DNA of 6,187 bases, from positions 1 through 6,187 of the forward strand of contig CALWYM010000126.1 in NCBI GenBank assembly GCA_944385775.1, read 5' to 3'. Positions within the stretch are counted from its first letter, which is position 1, and each line of letters opens with the position of its first letter. A program made the position numbers and the translations under genes. The notes beneath the pieces were generated by a model, which was not told the origin of the DNA, did no database searches, and was given only the letters and a program-made list of their open reading frames with translations. The stretch comes from an uncultured Oscillospiraceae bacterium (GTDB lineage: Bacteria > Bacillota > Clostridia > Oscillospirales > Oscillospiraceae). Shown piece after piece: positions 1 through 6,187 of this stretch.

Positions 1-302
1 ATGTTCGCCGTATTTTCGGAAGTGGATCTGTAAAGTTTTCTGAAAAAATTGATTTGGTAGTCAAGCTTGAGCAGTGGAAAAAAGAGACAAGTTACGACAG
101 AATGGGTACAAAGAATGAGACAATAGATATTCTCGGCGTGCAGATACCCCTTATTACCGTACCTGTCTCTCCCGGGCGAAATCTAGCCGTTATTCTGGAG
201 GTTGCTGCTATGAATAACAGGCAAAAAAGACAGGGTTATGATTCCGCAAAGGAATTTTCAGACAGAGTTGATCATTATTTTGAAAAGTTAAGCCAGGCGT
301 AA
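1..302 (+). CDS. hprK: HPr kinase/phosphorylase, C-terminal part (5' truncated by window edge)
   Basis: HprK is a cytoplasmic bifunctional enzyme that phosphorylates HPr (and Crh where present) on a regulatory serine and also removes that phosphate. It thereby sets carbon catabolite repression in Bacillota. The reading frame is open from base 3 (bases 1-2 finish a cut codon) to the TAA at 300-302, giving 99 residues. The fragment opens with VRRIFGSGSV (3-32), the end of the HprK family signature (FGxGxV). It continues with IDLVVKLEQW, then ILGVQIPLITVPV, then PGRNLAVILEVAAMN (171-215), the conserved C-terminal stretch associated with the phosphorylase activity and the hexamer interface. The P-loop and catalytic Asp lie upstream and are not visible. 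Family members are about 310 residues, so roughly the first two thirds is missing. A TTG at 54 is an internal Leu codon, not the start. The gene is followed 10 bases later by murB, in line with a clostridial operon. Identification is firm; activity cannot be judged from this part. Confidence 0.95.
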   Translation, partial: VRRIFGSGSVKFSEKIDLVVKLEQWKKETSYDRMGTKNETIDILGVQIPLITVPVSPGRNLAVILEVAAMNNRQKRQGYDSAKEFSDRVDHYFEKLSQA

Positions 303-305
303 GGA
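300..305 (+). promoter_or_regulatory. murB ribosome binding site overlapping the hprK stop codon
   Basis: TAAGGA includes the hprK TAA stop and an AAGGA Shine-Dalgarno core (301-305), seven bases before the ATG at 313. The overlap suggests that ribosomes ending on hprK can re-initiate on murB. The spacing supports the chosen murB start. Confidence 0.7.
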
Positions 306-312
306 TAAACAG

Positions 313-1221
313 ATGGATAGAATCAGCGAAGCAATAAGAGAATTTCAGACATTTTTTCCGGAGGGAAAATTTACATTAAACGACCAGATGAAAAACCACA
401 CAACGCTCAGAATAGGAGGAATTGTTCCAGCTTTTTTTGAGCCTGTGAGTGTTGAAGAACTTAAGATCATAATAAGTCTGATGAAAAAATATGGTTTGAG
501 GTATTTGGTGGTCGGAAACGGGTCTAACCTTCTGTTTGCGGACGGCAAGGTTGATATTGTTGTTATAACTACAAGGAGAATAAACAGAACATCTGTTGAA
601 GGTACAAAACTTTACGGAGAAGTAGGAGCAAGTCTTGCAAACTTGGCATATACGGCTTATGTAAATTCCTTGACCGGGCTTGAATTTGCGGCAGGCATAC
701 CGGGGACCCTTGGAGGAGGCGTTAGAATGAATGCTGGCGCTCATGGGTCTGAAATTAAAAATGTGGTCAAAAACGTAAGAGTCCTTACATCTGACTTGTC
801 GGAGAAGGTGTTTACTAATAGCCAGTGTCTTTTTGAATACAGACACAGCCGCTTTTTTGATGGGGAAAATATAATCTTGTCTGCTGAGATGGAGCTAGAA
901 CAGGGAAACTCCGATGAAATAAAGGCTAAGATGGATAGTTTTGCCGCAAAAAGAAAAGAGACTCAGCCCCTTAATTTTCCATCGGCAGGAAGTACGTTTA
1001 AAAGACCCGAAAATGGATATGCCTCAGCCATGATTGATCAGGCAGGGCTAAAGGGGTACAGGGTCGGTGGAGCTCAGGTTTCGGAAAAACATGCCGGATT
1101 TTTGATCAATGCCGGCGGTGCCACGTTTAAAGATTTTGTTGAGCTTATGGGGCATGTACAGGATGAAGTGTACAAAAAATTTGGTGTGCTCCTTGAGCCG
1201 GAGGTAGAGATAATAGAGTGA
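313..1221 (+). CDS. murB: UDP-N-acetylenolpyruvoylglucosamine reductase (MurB), type II
   Basis: MurB is a cytoplasmic FAD enzyme that uses NADPH to reduce UDP-GlcNAc-enolpyruvate to UDP-N-acetylmuramic acid, the second committed step of peptidoglycan precursor synthesis. The 302 residues match the usual length of the Bacillota type II form (B. subtilis about 303). The N-terminal FAD-binding part has NHTTLRIGG (28-36), YLVVGNGSNLL (64-74) and GLEFAAGIPGTLGGGVRMNA (122-141). The substrate-binding and C-terminal part has FEYRHSRF (174-181), PSAGSTFKRP (223-232), GYRVGGAQVSEKHAGFLIN (248-266) and LEPEVEI (294-300). By alignment with known MurB proteins, Ser227 is the expected proton donor to the flavin-reduced intermediate, and Arg177 and Glu297 complete the active site. 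All three are present, with the same relative spacing that I recall for B. subtilis MurB (174/225/295). No truncation or frameshift is seen. The ATG at 313 is supported by AAGGA seven bases upstream. The gene sits 10 bases after hprK and 17 before rapZ. Confidence 0.97.
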   Translation: MDRISEAIREFQTFFPEGKFTLNDQMKNHTTLRIGGIVPAFFEPVSVEELKIIISLMKKYGLRYLVVGNGSNLLFADGKVDIVVITTRRINRTSVEGTKLYGEVGASLANLAYTAYVNSLTGLEFAAGIPGTLGGGVRMNAGAHGSEIKNVVKNVRVLTSDLSEKVFTNSQCLFEYRHSRFFDGENIILSAEMELEQGNSDEIKAKMDSFAAKRKETQPLNFPSAGSTFKRPENGYASAMIDQAGLKGYRVGGAQVSEKHAGFLINAGGATFKDFVELMGHVQDEVYKKFGVLLEPEVEIIE

Positions 1222-1224
1222 TTT

Positions 1225-1233
1225 GAGGAGGTG
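1225..1233 (+). promoter_or_regulatory. rapZ ribosome binding site (strong)
   Basis: GAGGAGGTG is a near-complete anti-16S match and the best Shine-Dalgarno in the window. It lies five bases before the ATG at 1239 and just after the murB TGA. It fixes the rapZ start. Confidence 0.8.
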
Positions 1234-1238
1234 CGTTT

Positions 1239-2096
1239 ATGGAAATACTCATAATTTCAGGTCTTTCCGGTGCAGGCAAGAGCAGAGTAGCCGCAGTGTT
1301 GGAGGATCTTAACTTTTACTGTGTAGATAATATGCCTGTGACGCTTATTCCTAAATTCGCGGAGCTTTGCGCTGTGACCCGAGGCAGATATGAGAGAGTT
1401 GCGCTTGTTACGGATGTTCGTAACAGGGAAGGGTTTGGCGAGCTTTTCAAAGCTCTTGATACGTTGATTGCCAACGGATTTGAGTATAAAATCCTGTATG
1501 TGGACGCCTCTGTTGACACTATTGTAAAACGGTATAAGGAAACGCGCCGCCGCCACCCCCTTGATACCGACGGAATAAGCCTTGAGCAGGCGGTGAATAA
1601 AGAAATAAAAATTCTTGAACCTGTACGAAACAGGGCGGATTATACTATTGATACAACAGGTCTTACACTGGGACGGCTTCAAAGAAAGCTGCAAGGAATG
1701 TTTGGAACTGTTGAGGAGGACAAGCTCCATATTACAGTTATGAGTTTCGGATACAAATACGGTCTTCCTATTGAGGGAGATATTGTCTTTGATGTAAGAT
1801 TCCTTCCTAACCCGTTTTATGTGGCGGAGCTGTCCCAAAAAAGCGGGCTTGATGAGGATGTCGCCAAATATGTTTTCAGTAACGGTCAGGCAAAGGAATT
1901 TCTTGATAAGTTTGAATCGCTGCTTGAATATCTTCTTCCTAATTACAAAGAGGAGGGTAAACTTTCTTTGACTATATGTATAGGATGCACCGGAGGACGT
2001 CACAGGTCTGTGGCCATATCGGAGGTTTTGAGCAAGCATTTGATGCGAAACGGGTACTGGGTGGAGAGTATTCATAGGGATATTAACAAGGTCTAG
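1239..2096 (+). CDS. rapZ: RapZ/YvcJ family P-loop nucleotide-binding protein
   Basis: RapZ proteins bind and hydrolyse nucleotides. In E. coli RapZ is an adaptor that delivers the small RNA GlmZ to RNase E and senses glucosamine-6-phosphate. In B. subtilis the homologue YvcJ has been described as a GTPase affecting competence, and its molecular role is less clear. The 285 residues match the family length. The N-terminal half has a Walker A motif, GLSGAGKS (8-15), then FYCVDNMP (26-33), the nucleotide-binding DVRN (59-62) and ETRRRHPL (101-108). The C-terminal half has SFGYKYGLP (169-177), DVRFLPNPFY (185-194), GCTGGRHRSV (249-258) and HRDI (279-282). Those are the landmarks of the domain that binds RNA and sugar phosphate in E. 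coli. Position 193 is Phe, where E. coli has His190. The ATG at 1239 follows a strong Shine-Dalgarno. No yvcK/glmR lies between this gene and whiA, unlike in B. subtilis. Family assignment is very secure; a riboregulatory role in this organism is not shown by the sequence. Confidence 0.96.
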   Translation: MEILIISGLSGAGKSRVAAVLEDLNFYCVDNMPVTLIPKFAELCAVTRGRYERVALVTDVRNREGFGELFKALDTLIANGFEYKILYVDASVDTIVKRYKETRRRHPLDTDGISLEQAVNKEIKILEPVRNRADYTIDTTGLTLGRLQRKLQGMFGTVEEDKLHITVMSFGYKYGLPIEGDIVFDVRFLPNPFYVAELSQKSGLDEDVAKYVFSNGQAKEFLDKFESLLEYLLPNYKEEGKLSLTICIGCTGGRHRSVAISEVLSKHLMRNGYWVESIHRDINKV

Positions 2097-2099
2097 GAG
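2094..2099 (+). promoter_or_regulatory. whiA ribosome binding site overlapping the rapZ stop codon
   Basis: TAGGAG combines the rapZ TAG stop with an AGGAG core (2095-2099), eight bases before the whiA ATG at 2108. The overlap points to translational coupling of rapZ and whiA and confirms the whiA start. Confidence 0.75.
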
Positions 2100-2107
2100 T
2101 TGAATTT

Positions 2108-3013
2108 ATGTCTTTTTCATCAGATGTAAAGGGTGAGCTTTGCCGAATAGTTCCGTCAACGCAAGAAAGTTGTGTAGCGGAGGTCTTTGGAATACTCCTT
2201 TACTGCAATACATTTTCTCCTGACAAAATCAAGATTGTTACTGGATCAGAGGACGTTGTATCATTTTTGCCGAGGCTATTTAAAAAAACTTTTGAGGTTG
2301 ACTTTGATTTGATTGAAAGCCACGGTCAAAACAGAAAAAATACCCTTGTGATTACAGATAAGGATAAGCTGAAAAAAATTCTTTCGGCATTTGATTATGA
2401 TGAGACAAGTCTTGTGTCCCATCATATTAATTTTGCAGTGCTTGAGGAAGAAGGGACACGGGAAAGCTTTGTCCGAGGAGCATTTCTCGCAGGAGGAAGT
2501 GTTACGGATCCCAGCAAGAGGTATCATCTGGAATTTGTTACTGACCATTTTCATGTAGAGAGGCAGATGGCTGCTGTGCTTATTGATATGGGTTTTGAGC
2601 CAAAGAGCATATCTAGGGGAGGAAATTATATAACATATTTCAAGCTCAGTACCGCAATAGAGGATTTGCTTACAAAAATCGGTGCTCCTCTTGCTGCAAT
2701 GAGCGTTATGAGTGCTAAAATAGACAAGAGTATGACGAATGTTATTAATCGTCAGGTAAACTGCGATACAGCGAATGTTTTGAAAACGGTTGTAGCCTCT
2801 GAAGAACAGCTTGAGGCAATTAAAATTATAAGAGAGCAGGGAGCGTTTGATACCTTGCCGGATAAGATTAAAGAGACGGCTATATTAAGAGAGGAGAATC
2901 CTGAATTGTCCCTTTCTGATTTGGGAAGAATATCCAATCCTCCTCAGACAAAATCGTGCCTTAACCACAGAATGAGAAAGCTAATTGAAATAGCGAAGGG
3001 ATATAGCCGCTGA
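2108..3013 (+). CDS. whiA: DNA-binding protein WhiA
   Basis: WhiA is a nucleoid-associated or transcriptional regulator. In Streptomyces it is needed for sporulation septation; in B. subtilis it affects cell division and chromosome segregation. The 301 residues are close to the usual 310-325. The start MSFSSDVKGELCRI is the typical WhiA N-terminus. Next come the degenerate LAGLIDADG-like domains, with FVRGAFLAGGSV (121-132) followed by DPSKRYHLEF. The acidic residue that homing endonucleases use at the motif end is absent, so no nuclease activity is expected. The conserved NRQVNCDTANVLKTV (214-228) leads into a C-terminal helix-turn-helix at about 268-297 (LSLSDLGRI, then NPPQTKSCLNHRMRKLIEIA at 277-296), where the family usually has KSGxNHRxRK. 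Here Cys284 replaces the common Gly. It follows rapZ by 11 bases, a partnership kept across Bacillota and Actinomycetota, and precedes dnaE by 21. Identification is firm; target genes cannot be predicted from this window. Confidence 0.96.
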   Translation: MSFSSDVKGELCRIVPSTQESCVAEVFGILLYCNTFSPDKIKIVTGSEDVVSFLPRLFKKTFEVDFDLIESHGQNRKNTLVITDKDKLKKILSAFDYDETSLVSHHINFAVLEEEGTRESFVRGAFLAGGSVTDPSKRYHLEFVTDHFHVERQMAAVLIDMGFEPKSISRGGNYITYFKLSTAIEDLLTKIGAPLAAMSVMSAKIDKSMTNVINRQVNCDTANVLKTVVASEEQLEAIKIIREQGAFDTLPDKIKETAILREENPELSLSDLGRISNPPQTKSCLNHRMRKLIEIAKGYSR

Positions 3014-3020
3014 TAAATTT

Positions 3021-3027
3021 GGAGAGG
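3021..3027 (+). promoter_or_regulatory. dnaE ribosome binding site
   Basis: GGAGAGG lies seven bases before the ATG at 3035 and eight bases after the whiA TGA. It decides the dnaE start, which also matches the conserved N-terminus of the family. Confidence 0.7.
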
Positions 3028-3034
3028 AAAATTT

Positions 3035-6000
3035 ATGTCTTTTACCCATCTGCACGTTCACAGTGAATATAGCCTTTTGGACGGGGCTTGCAGAATAAAG
3101 GATTTAGTGACCCGTATTAAGGATATGGGGCAGTCAGCCTGTGCAATAACGGATCACGGCGTGATGTATGGAACCATTGCGTTTTATGAAGAGTGCAAAA
3201 AGCAGGGCATAAAACCGATAATTGGATGTGAGGTTTATGTGGCGCCCAGGACAAGGTTTGACAAGGAGCACGGTGTTGACAGTGAGCGTCACCACCTTAT
3301 TTTGCTGTGCAAGGACGAGACAGGTTACAAAAATCTCTGCTATCTGGTGAGCATGGGATTTGTAGAGGGGTTTTATATGCGCCCGAGAGTGGATATGGAG
3401 CTTCTAAGTGCCCATCACGAGGGGCTTATTGCTTTATCAGCGTGTATTGAGGGCGAAATTCCAAAGCTTGTTCTGGAGGATCGATATGATGCGGCCAAGA
3501 GCAAAGCGTTTGAGATGCAGGAAATTTTTGGCGCAGGAAATTTTTATCTGGAAATTCAAAATCATGGTCTTGAGCAGGAGCGTATAGTTTCGGCGGCACT
3601 AATAAGAATGAGCAGGGAAACAGAAATTCCGCTCGTTTGCACAAACGACGCTCATTATGTCCGCCGTGAGGATTCATATACGCAGGATGTGCTGATGTGC
3701 ATACAGACTGGAAAGACTCTTGACGATGAGGACAGAATGAAATTTTCAGGAACTGAGTTTTACCTTAAAACCGAGGCTGAAATGCGTACTCTTTTCCCGG
3801 AATGTCAGCAGGCTTTTGACAATACAAACAGGATTGCCGAGTGCTGTAACCTGGATTTTCAGTTTGGTCATTATCATCTTCCTGAATTTCAGCTTCCGGA
3901 AGGAGAGAAGGACGCAAAGTCTTACCTGGAGAAGCTTTGCCTGAAGGGTTTTGAGGAAAGATACGGAAAAAACGAAGAAGCAATGAAACAGCTTCACTAT
4001 GAGCTTGACATGATAGAGCGCATGGGATTTACGGAATATTTCCTTATAGTGGAAGACTTTGTGGGATACGCAAAGAAAAACGGCATACCGGTAGGACCGG
4101 GACGAGGATCGGCTGCAGGGAGCGTAGTGAGCTATTGCCTGAATATTACTACGATCGACCCGCTTAAATACAGCCTGTACTTTGAGCGATTTTTAAATCC
4201 GGAGCGAGTTTCCATGCCTGATATAGACATGGATTTCTGCGAGCGCAGAAGAGGCGAGGTAGTTGACTATGTTAAAAGAAAGTATGGCGCCGATCGTGTC
4301 GCCCAGATAATAACTTTTAACACTCTTAAGGCTAAAAACGCGGTCCGAAGTGTGTCCAAGGTTCTGGGACTGTCGTTTCAAGAGGAAAACGAGCTGGCAA
4401 AGGCAATACCAGACAGACTTCCCGACGCAAGGAAGGTAACATTGTCAATTGCGCTGGAGTATTCAAAGCAGTTCAGGGACTTATACGATAATAATGAGCT
4501 GTATAAAAAAGTAATAGATACTGCTATGGCTATTGAGGATATGCCAAAGGACTCTGGTACCCATGCAGCAGGAATCGTAATTACAAAAAATCCGGTTTAT
4601 ACCTATGTACCTCTTGCTCTTTCAAAAAAGGACAATACCATAGAGTCTCAGTATGTGATGACCACGCTTGAGGAGCTTGGTCTTTTGAAGATGGACTTTT
4701 TGGGGCTTCGTAACCTGACCATTATAAGAGATACAGAGAACCTTATAAAAAAGATTGAGCCGGACTTTAACATTGACCATATTCCGGATGACGATAGTAA
4801 GGTCTTTGAAATGTTGTCAGCTGGAAAAACCAGCGGCGTTTTTCAGCTTGAATCAACAGGAATGACGAATCTTTGCACAAGTATTAAGGCTAAAAGCATT
4901 GAAGATATTGTTGCTGTTATTGCGCTTTACCGACCGGGTCCAATGAAAAGTATCCCAAGGTTTTTGGAGAATAACGCCCACCCTGAGAAGATAACTTATA
5001 AACATCCTATTCTTGAGCCTATTCTCAATGTGACTTACGGATGTATGATTTACCAGGAACAGGTTATAGAGACTTTCAGAAGAATTGCAGGCTATTCCCT
5101 AGGACAGGCTGACCTCATTCGGCGTGCTATGAGCAAGAAGCATCAGGACGAGATTGACCGTGAAAGAGAAACATTTATAAGGGGGGATCCGTCCAGAGGA
5201 ATTTGCGGAGCCCTTGCAAACGGTGTTCCCGAGGATGTAGCCAACGAGTTGTATGATGAAATAACGGAGTTTGCCAACTACGCGTTTAATAAAGCGCATT
5301 CAGTAAGCTATGCAGTGGTGGCATACCAGACTGCATATTTAAAATGCCATTATCCAAGAGAGTATATGGCCTGCCTTATGAGCTCTGTTCTTGACCTTCC
5401 GGAAAAGGTAGCTGAATATACAGCAGAGTGTTTGACAATGGGCATACATTTGCTGCCTCCTGACATAAATGAATCTGAACGTAATTTTACTGTTTCAGGT
5501 AAGGACATAAGATACGGACTTGAAGCTGTGAAAAATATTGGCGGAAAGTTTATAGATATGGTTTCAAAGGAACGGAGGGAGGGAGGAGCTTTTACTTCTT
5601 TTGAGGATTTTTGCGAAAGAATGTACGGAGCTGACCTTAATAAAAGAGCCGCTGAAAGTCTTATAAAATGCGGAGCTTTTGATTCTCTTGGAGCTAACCG
5701 AAGGCAGCTTATGGAAAGCGTTGGAACTATTATGGACGCGATTGCTGACTCTCACAGAAAAAATATTGATGGTCAAATGAATCTTTTCGGAGGGTTTGGA
5801 GAAGATGATAAGCCAAAAAGTGCGATAAAGCTTCCGTCAGTTCCTGAATACAGCGCTCAGGAAAAAATGGCAATGGAGCGTGAGGTAACGGGGTTGTATC
5901 TTTCGGGTCATCCGATGGATGATCACCGTGAGGAGGCAAAACGTCTTGGCGCTGTGCTTATAGGTAGGATTGTATCAGAATTTAAGGATCCACCGGAAGT

Positions 6001-6187
6001 GCCTACTTTCAAGGACGATATGACGGTTACCCTTGCAGGAGTTATTACTGCGTTTAAGATGAAGACTACAAGAAATGGCAGTATGATGACATATGTTACC
6101 CTGGATGACGGAACAGGCAGTATTGAGCTTATTTGTTTTCAAAAGCTTCTTGATGAAAGCGGCGGATATATTAGAGAGGGAGCCCTT
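3035..6187 (+). CDS. dnaE: DNA polymerase III alpha subunit (DnaE), 3' truncated by window edge
   Basis: This is a C-family replicative DNA polymerase; in Bacillota it works beside PolC, for example extending RNA primers. The frame is open for 1051 codons with no stop; full-length proteins run to about 1100-1200, so only the C-terminal end is missing. The PHP domain starts with HLHVHSEYSLLDG (5-17) and has ITDHG (38-42) and TNDAH (203-207). The expected metal ligands H7, H9, D16, H41, E66, H86, C137, D205 and H207 are all present. The palm has VGPGRGSAAGS (353-363), PDIDMDF (395-401) and KMDFLGLR. Asp396, Asp398 and Asp554 correspond to the E. coli catalytic triad 401/403/555. HAAG (510-513), YRPGPM (632-637), IYQEQV (672-677) and FNKAHS (751-756) mark the palm/fingers region. 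A helix-hairpin-helix region lies near 820-905, a QMNLF clamp-binding motif at 914-918 and an OB fold from about 996. No 3'-5' DEDD exonuclease insertion is present, so this is DnaE, not PolC. Which DnaE subgroup it belongs to is not certain. Confidence 0.97.
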   Translation, partial: MSFTHLHVHSEYSLLDGACRIKDLVTRIKDMGQSACAITDHGVMYGTIAFYEECKKQGIKPIIGCEVYVAPRTRFDKEHGVDSERHHLILLCKDETGYKNLCYLVSMGFVEGFYMRPRVDMELLSAHHEGLIALSACIEGEIPKLVLEDRYDAAKSKAFEMQEIFGAGNFYLEIQNHGLEQERIVSAALIRMSRETEIPLVCTNDAHYVRREDSYTQDVLMCIQTGKTLDDEDRMKFSGTEFYLKTEAEMRTLFPECQQAFDNTNRIAECCNLDFQFGHYHLPEFQLPEGEKDAKSYLEKLCLKGFEERYGKNEEAMKQLHYELDMIERMGFTEYFLIVEDFVGYAKKNGIPVGPGRGSAAGSVVSYCLNITTIDPLKYSLYFERFLNPERVSMPDIDMDFCERRRGEVVDYVKRKYGADRVAQIITFNTLKAKNAVRSVSKVLGLSFQEENELAKAIPDRLPDARKVTLSIALEYSKQFRDLYDNNELYKKVIDTAMAIEDMPKDSGTHAAGIVITKNPVYTYVPLALSKKDNTIESQYVMTTLEELGLLKMDFLGLRNLTIIRDTENLIKKIEPDFNIDHIPDDDSKVFEMLSAGKTSGVFQLESTGMTNLCTSIKAKSIEDIVAVIALYRPGPMKSIPRFLENNAHPEKITYKHPILEPILNVTYGCMIYQEQVIETFRRIAGYSLGQADLIRRAMSKKHQDEIDRERETFIRGDPSRGICGALANGVPEDVANELYDEITEFANYAFNKAHSVSYAVVAYQTAYLKCHYPREYMACLMSSVLDLPEKVAEYTAECLTMGIHLLPPDINESERNFTVSGKDIRYGLEAVKNIGGKFIDMVSKERREGGAFTSFEDFCERMYGADLNKRAAESLIKCGAFDSLGANRRQLMESVGTIMDAIADSHRKNIDGQMNLFGGFGEDDKPKSAIKLPSVPEYSAQEKMAMEREVTGLYLSGHPMDDHREEAKRLGAVLIGRIVSEFKDPPEVPTFKDDMTVTLAGVITAFKMKTTRNGSMMTYVTLDDGTGSIELICFQKLLDESGGYIREGAL

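Noticed and set aside
1..33. ATG at base 1 as a gene start
   Set aside because: That frame stops at 31-33. The conserved HprK frame begins at base 3, so the ATG is a chance out-of-frame triplet.
54..56. TTG at 54 as a start of a small separate gene
   Set aside because: The frame is open upstream to the window edge and encodes the HprK family signature before this codon, so it is an internal Leu codon.
280..308. TTGAAA at 280-285 as a -35 box for a murB promoter
   Set aside because: At 17 bases downstream the hexamer is GGATAA, which matches the -10 consensus poorly, and it would fall on the ribosome binding site.
376..846. A 156-codon open frame on the minus strand opposite murB
   Set aside because: It is antisense to conserved MurB motifs, has a Cys/His/Phe-rich composition without family features and has no neighbouring partner. 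It is a shadow frame.
1257..2075. A 272-codon open frame on the minus strand opposite rapZ
   Set aside because: It lies fully inside a confidently identified conserved gene and has no recognisable domain or motif. Its composition is what the antisense of a biased coding frame gives.
2282..2288. A7 tract in whiA as a programmed frameshift site
   Set aside because: The frame reads TTT AAA AAA ACT, which does not fit the A AAA AAA register. The downstream in-frame WhiA sequence is intact, and no stem-loop was evident.
2468..2506. LAGLIDADG-like motif in whiA as a homing endonuclease or intein
   Set aside because: WhiA proteins carry a degenerate form of this fold as a normal domain. The catalytic acidic residue is absent and the protein is of ordinary length.
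2985..3016. TTGAAA at 2985-2990 with TGATAA at 3011-3016 as a dnaE promoter
   Set aside because: The spacer is 20 bases, too long for a normal vegetative promoter, and the -10 is weak. Coupling to the whiA transcript is simpler.
5181..5190. G6 run with GGATCC in dnaE as a cloning junction or slippage site
   Set aside because: The DnaE reading frame continues without change on both sides through conserved sequence, so it is ordinary coding sequence.

Overview
The window holds five tightly packed genes, all on the + strand: the end of hprK, then complete murB, rapZ (yvcJ) and whiA, and a dnaE that runs off the right edge. It looks like Bacillota (Firmicutes), most likely a clostridial lineage. 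The reasons are the hprK–murB–rapZ–whiA–dnaE order, the purine-rich AGGAG-type ribosome binding sites before each gene, a type II MurB, and moderate-to-low GC with many A/T-ending codons. The exact family cannot be fixed from this sequence alone.

Layout: 1-302 is the C-terminal 99 residues of HPr kinase/phosphorylase. 313-1221 is UDP-N-acetylenolpyruvoylglucosamine reductase (MurB). 1239-2096 is the P-loop protein RapZ/YvcJ. 2108-3013 is the DNA-binding protein WhiA. 3035-6187 is the first 1051 residues of the DNA polymerase III alpha subunit, read in one open frame with no stop. The gaps are 10, 17, 11 and 21 bases, so no stretch of 300 bases lacks a gene. They leave no room for a terminator or an additional gene, and I saw no convincing internal promoter. 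The set is therefore most likely one transcription unit starting upstream of the window.

Functionally the unit joins carbon-status signalling (HprK), peptidoglycan precursor synthesis (MurB), a nucleotide-binding regulator linked to amino-sugar metabolism in enterobacteria (RapZ), a division/chromosome-segregation factor (WhiA) and replication (DnaE). Its common thread would be growth control, but that is inference.

I found no mobile element, CRISPR array, RNA gene or clearly novel system. The points most worth a second look are the absence of yvcK/glmR between rapZ and whiA, a Phe in RapZ where the E. coli protein has a sugar-phosphate-binding His, and a DnaE PHP domain that keeps all nine expected metal ligands.
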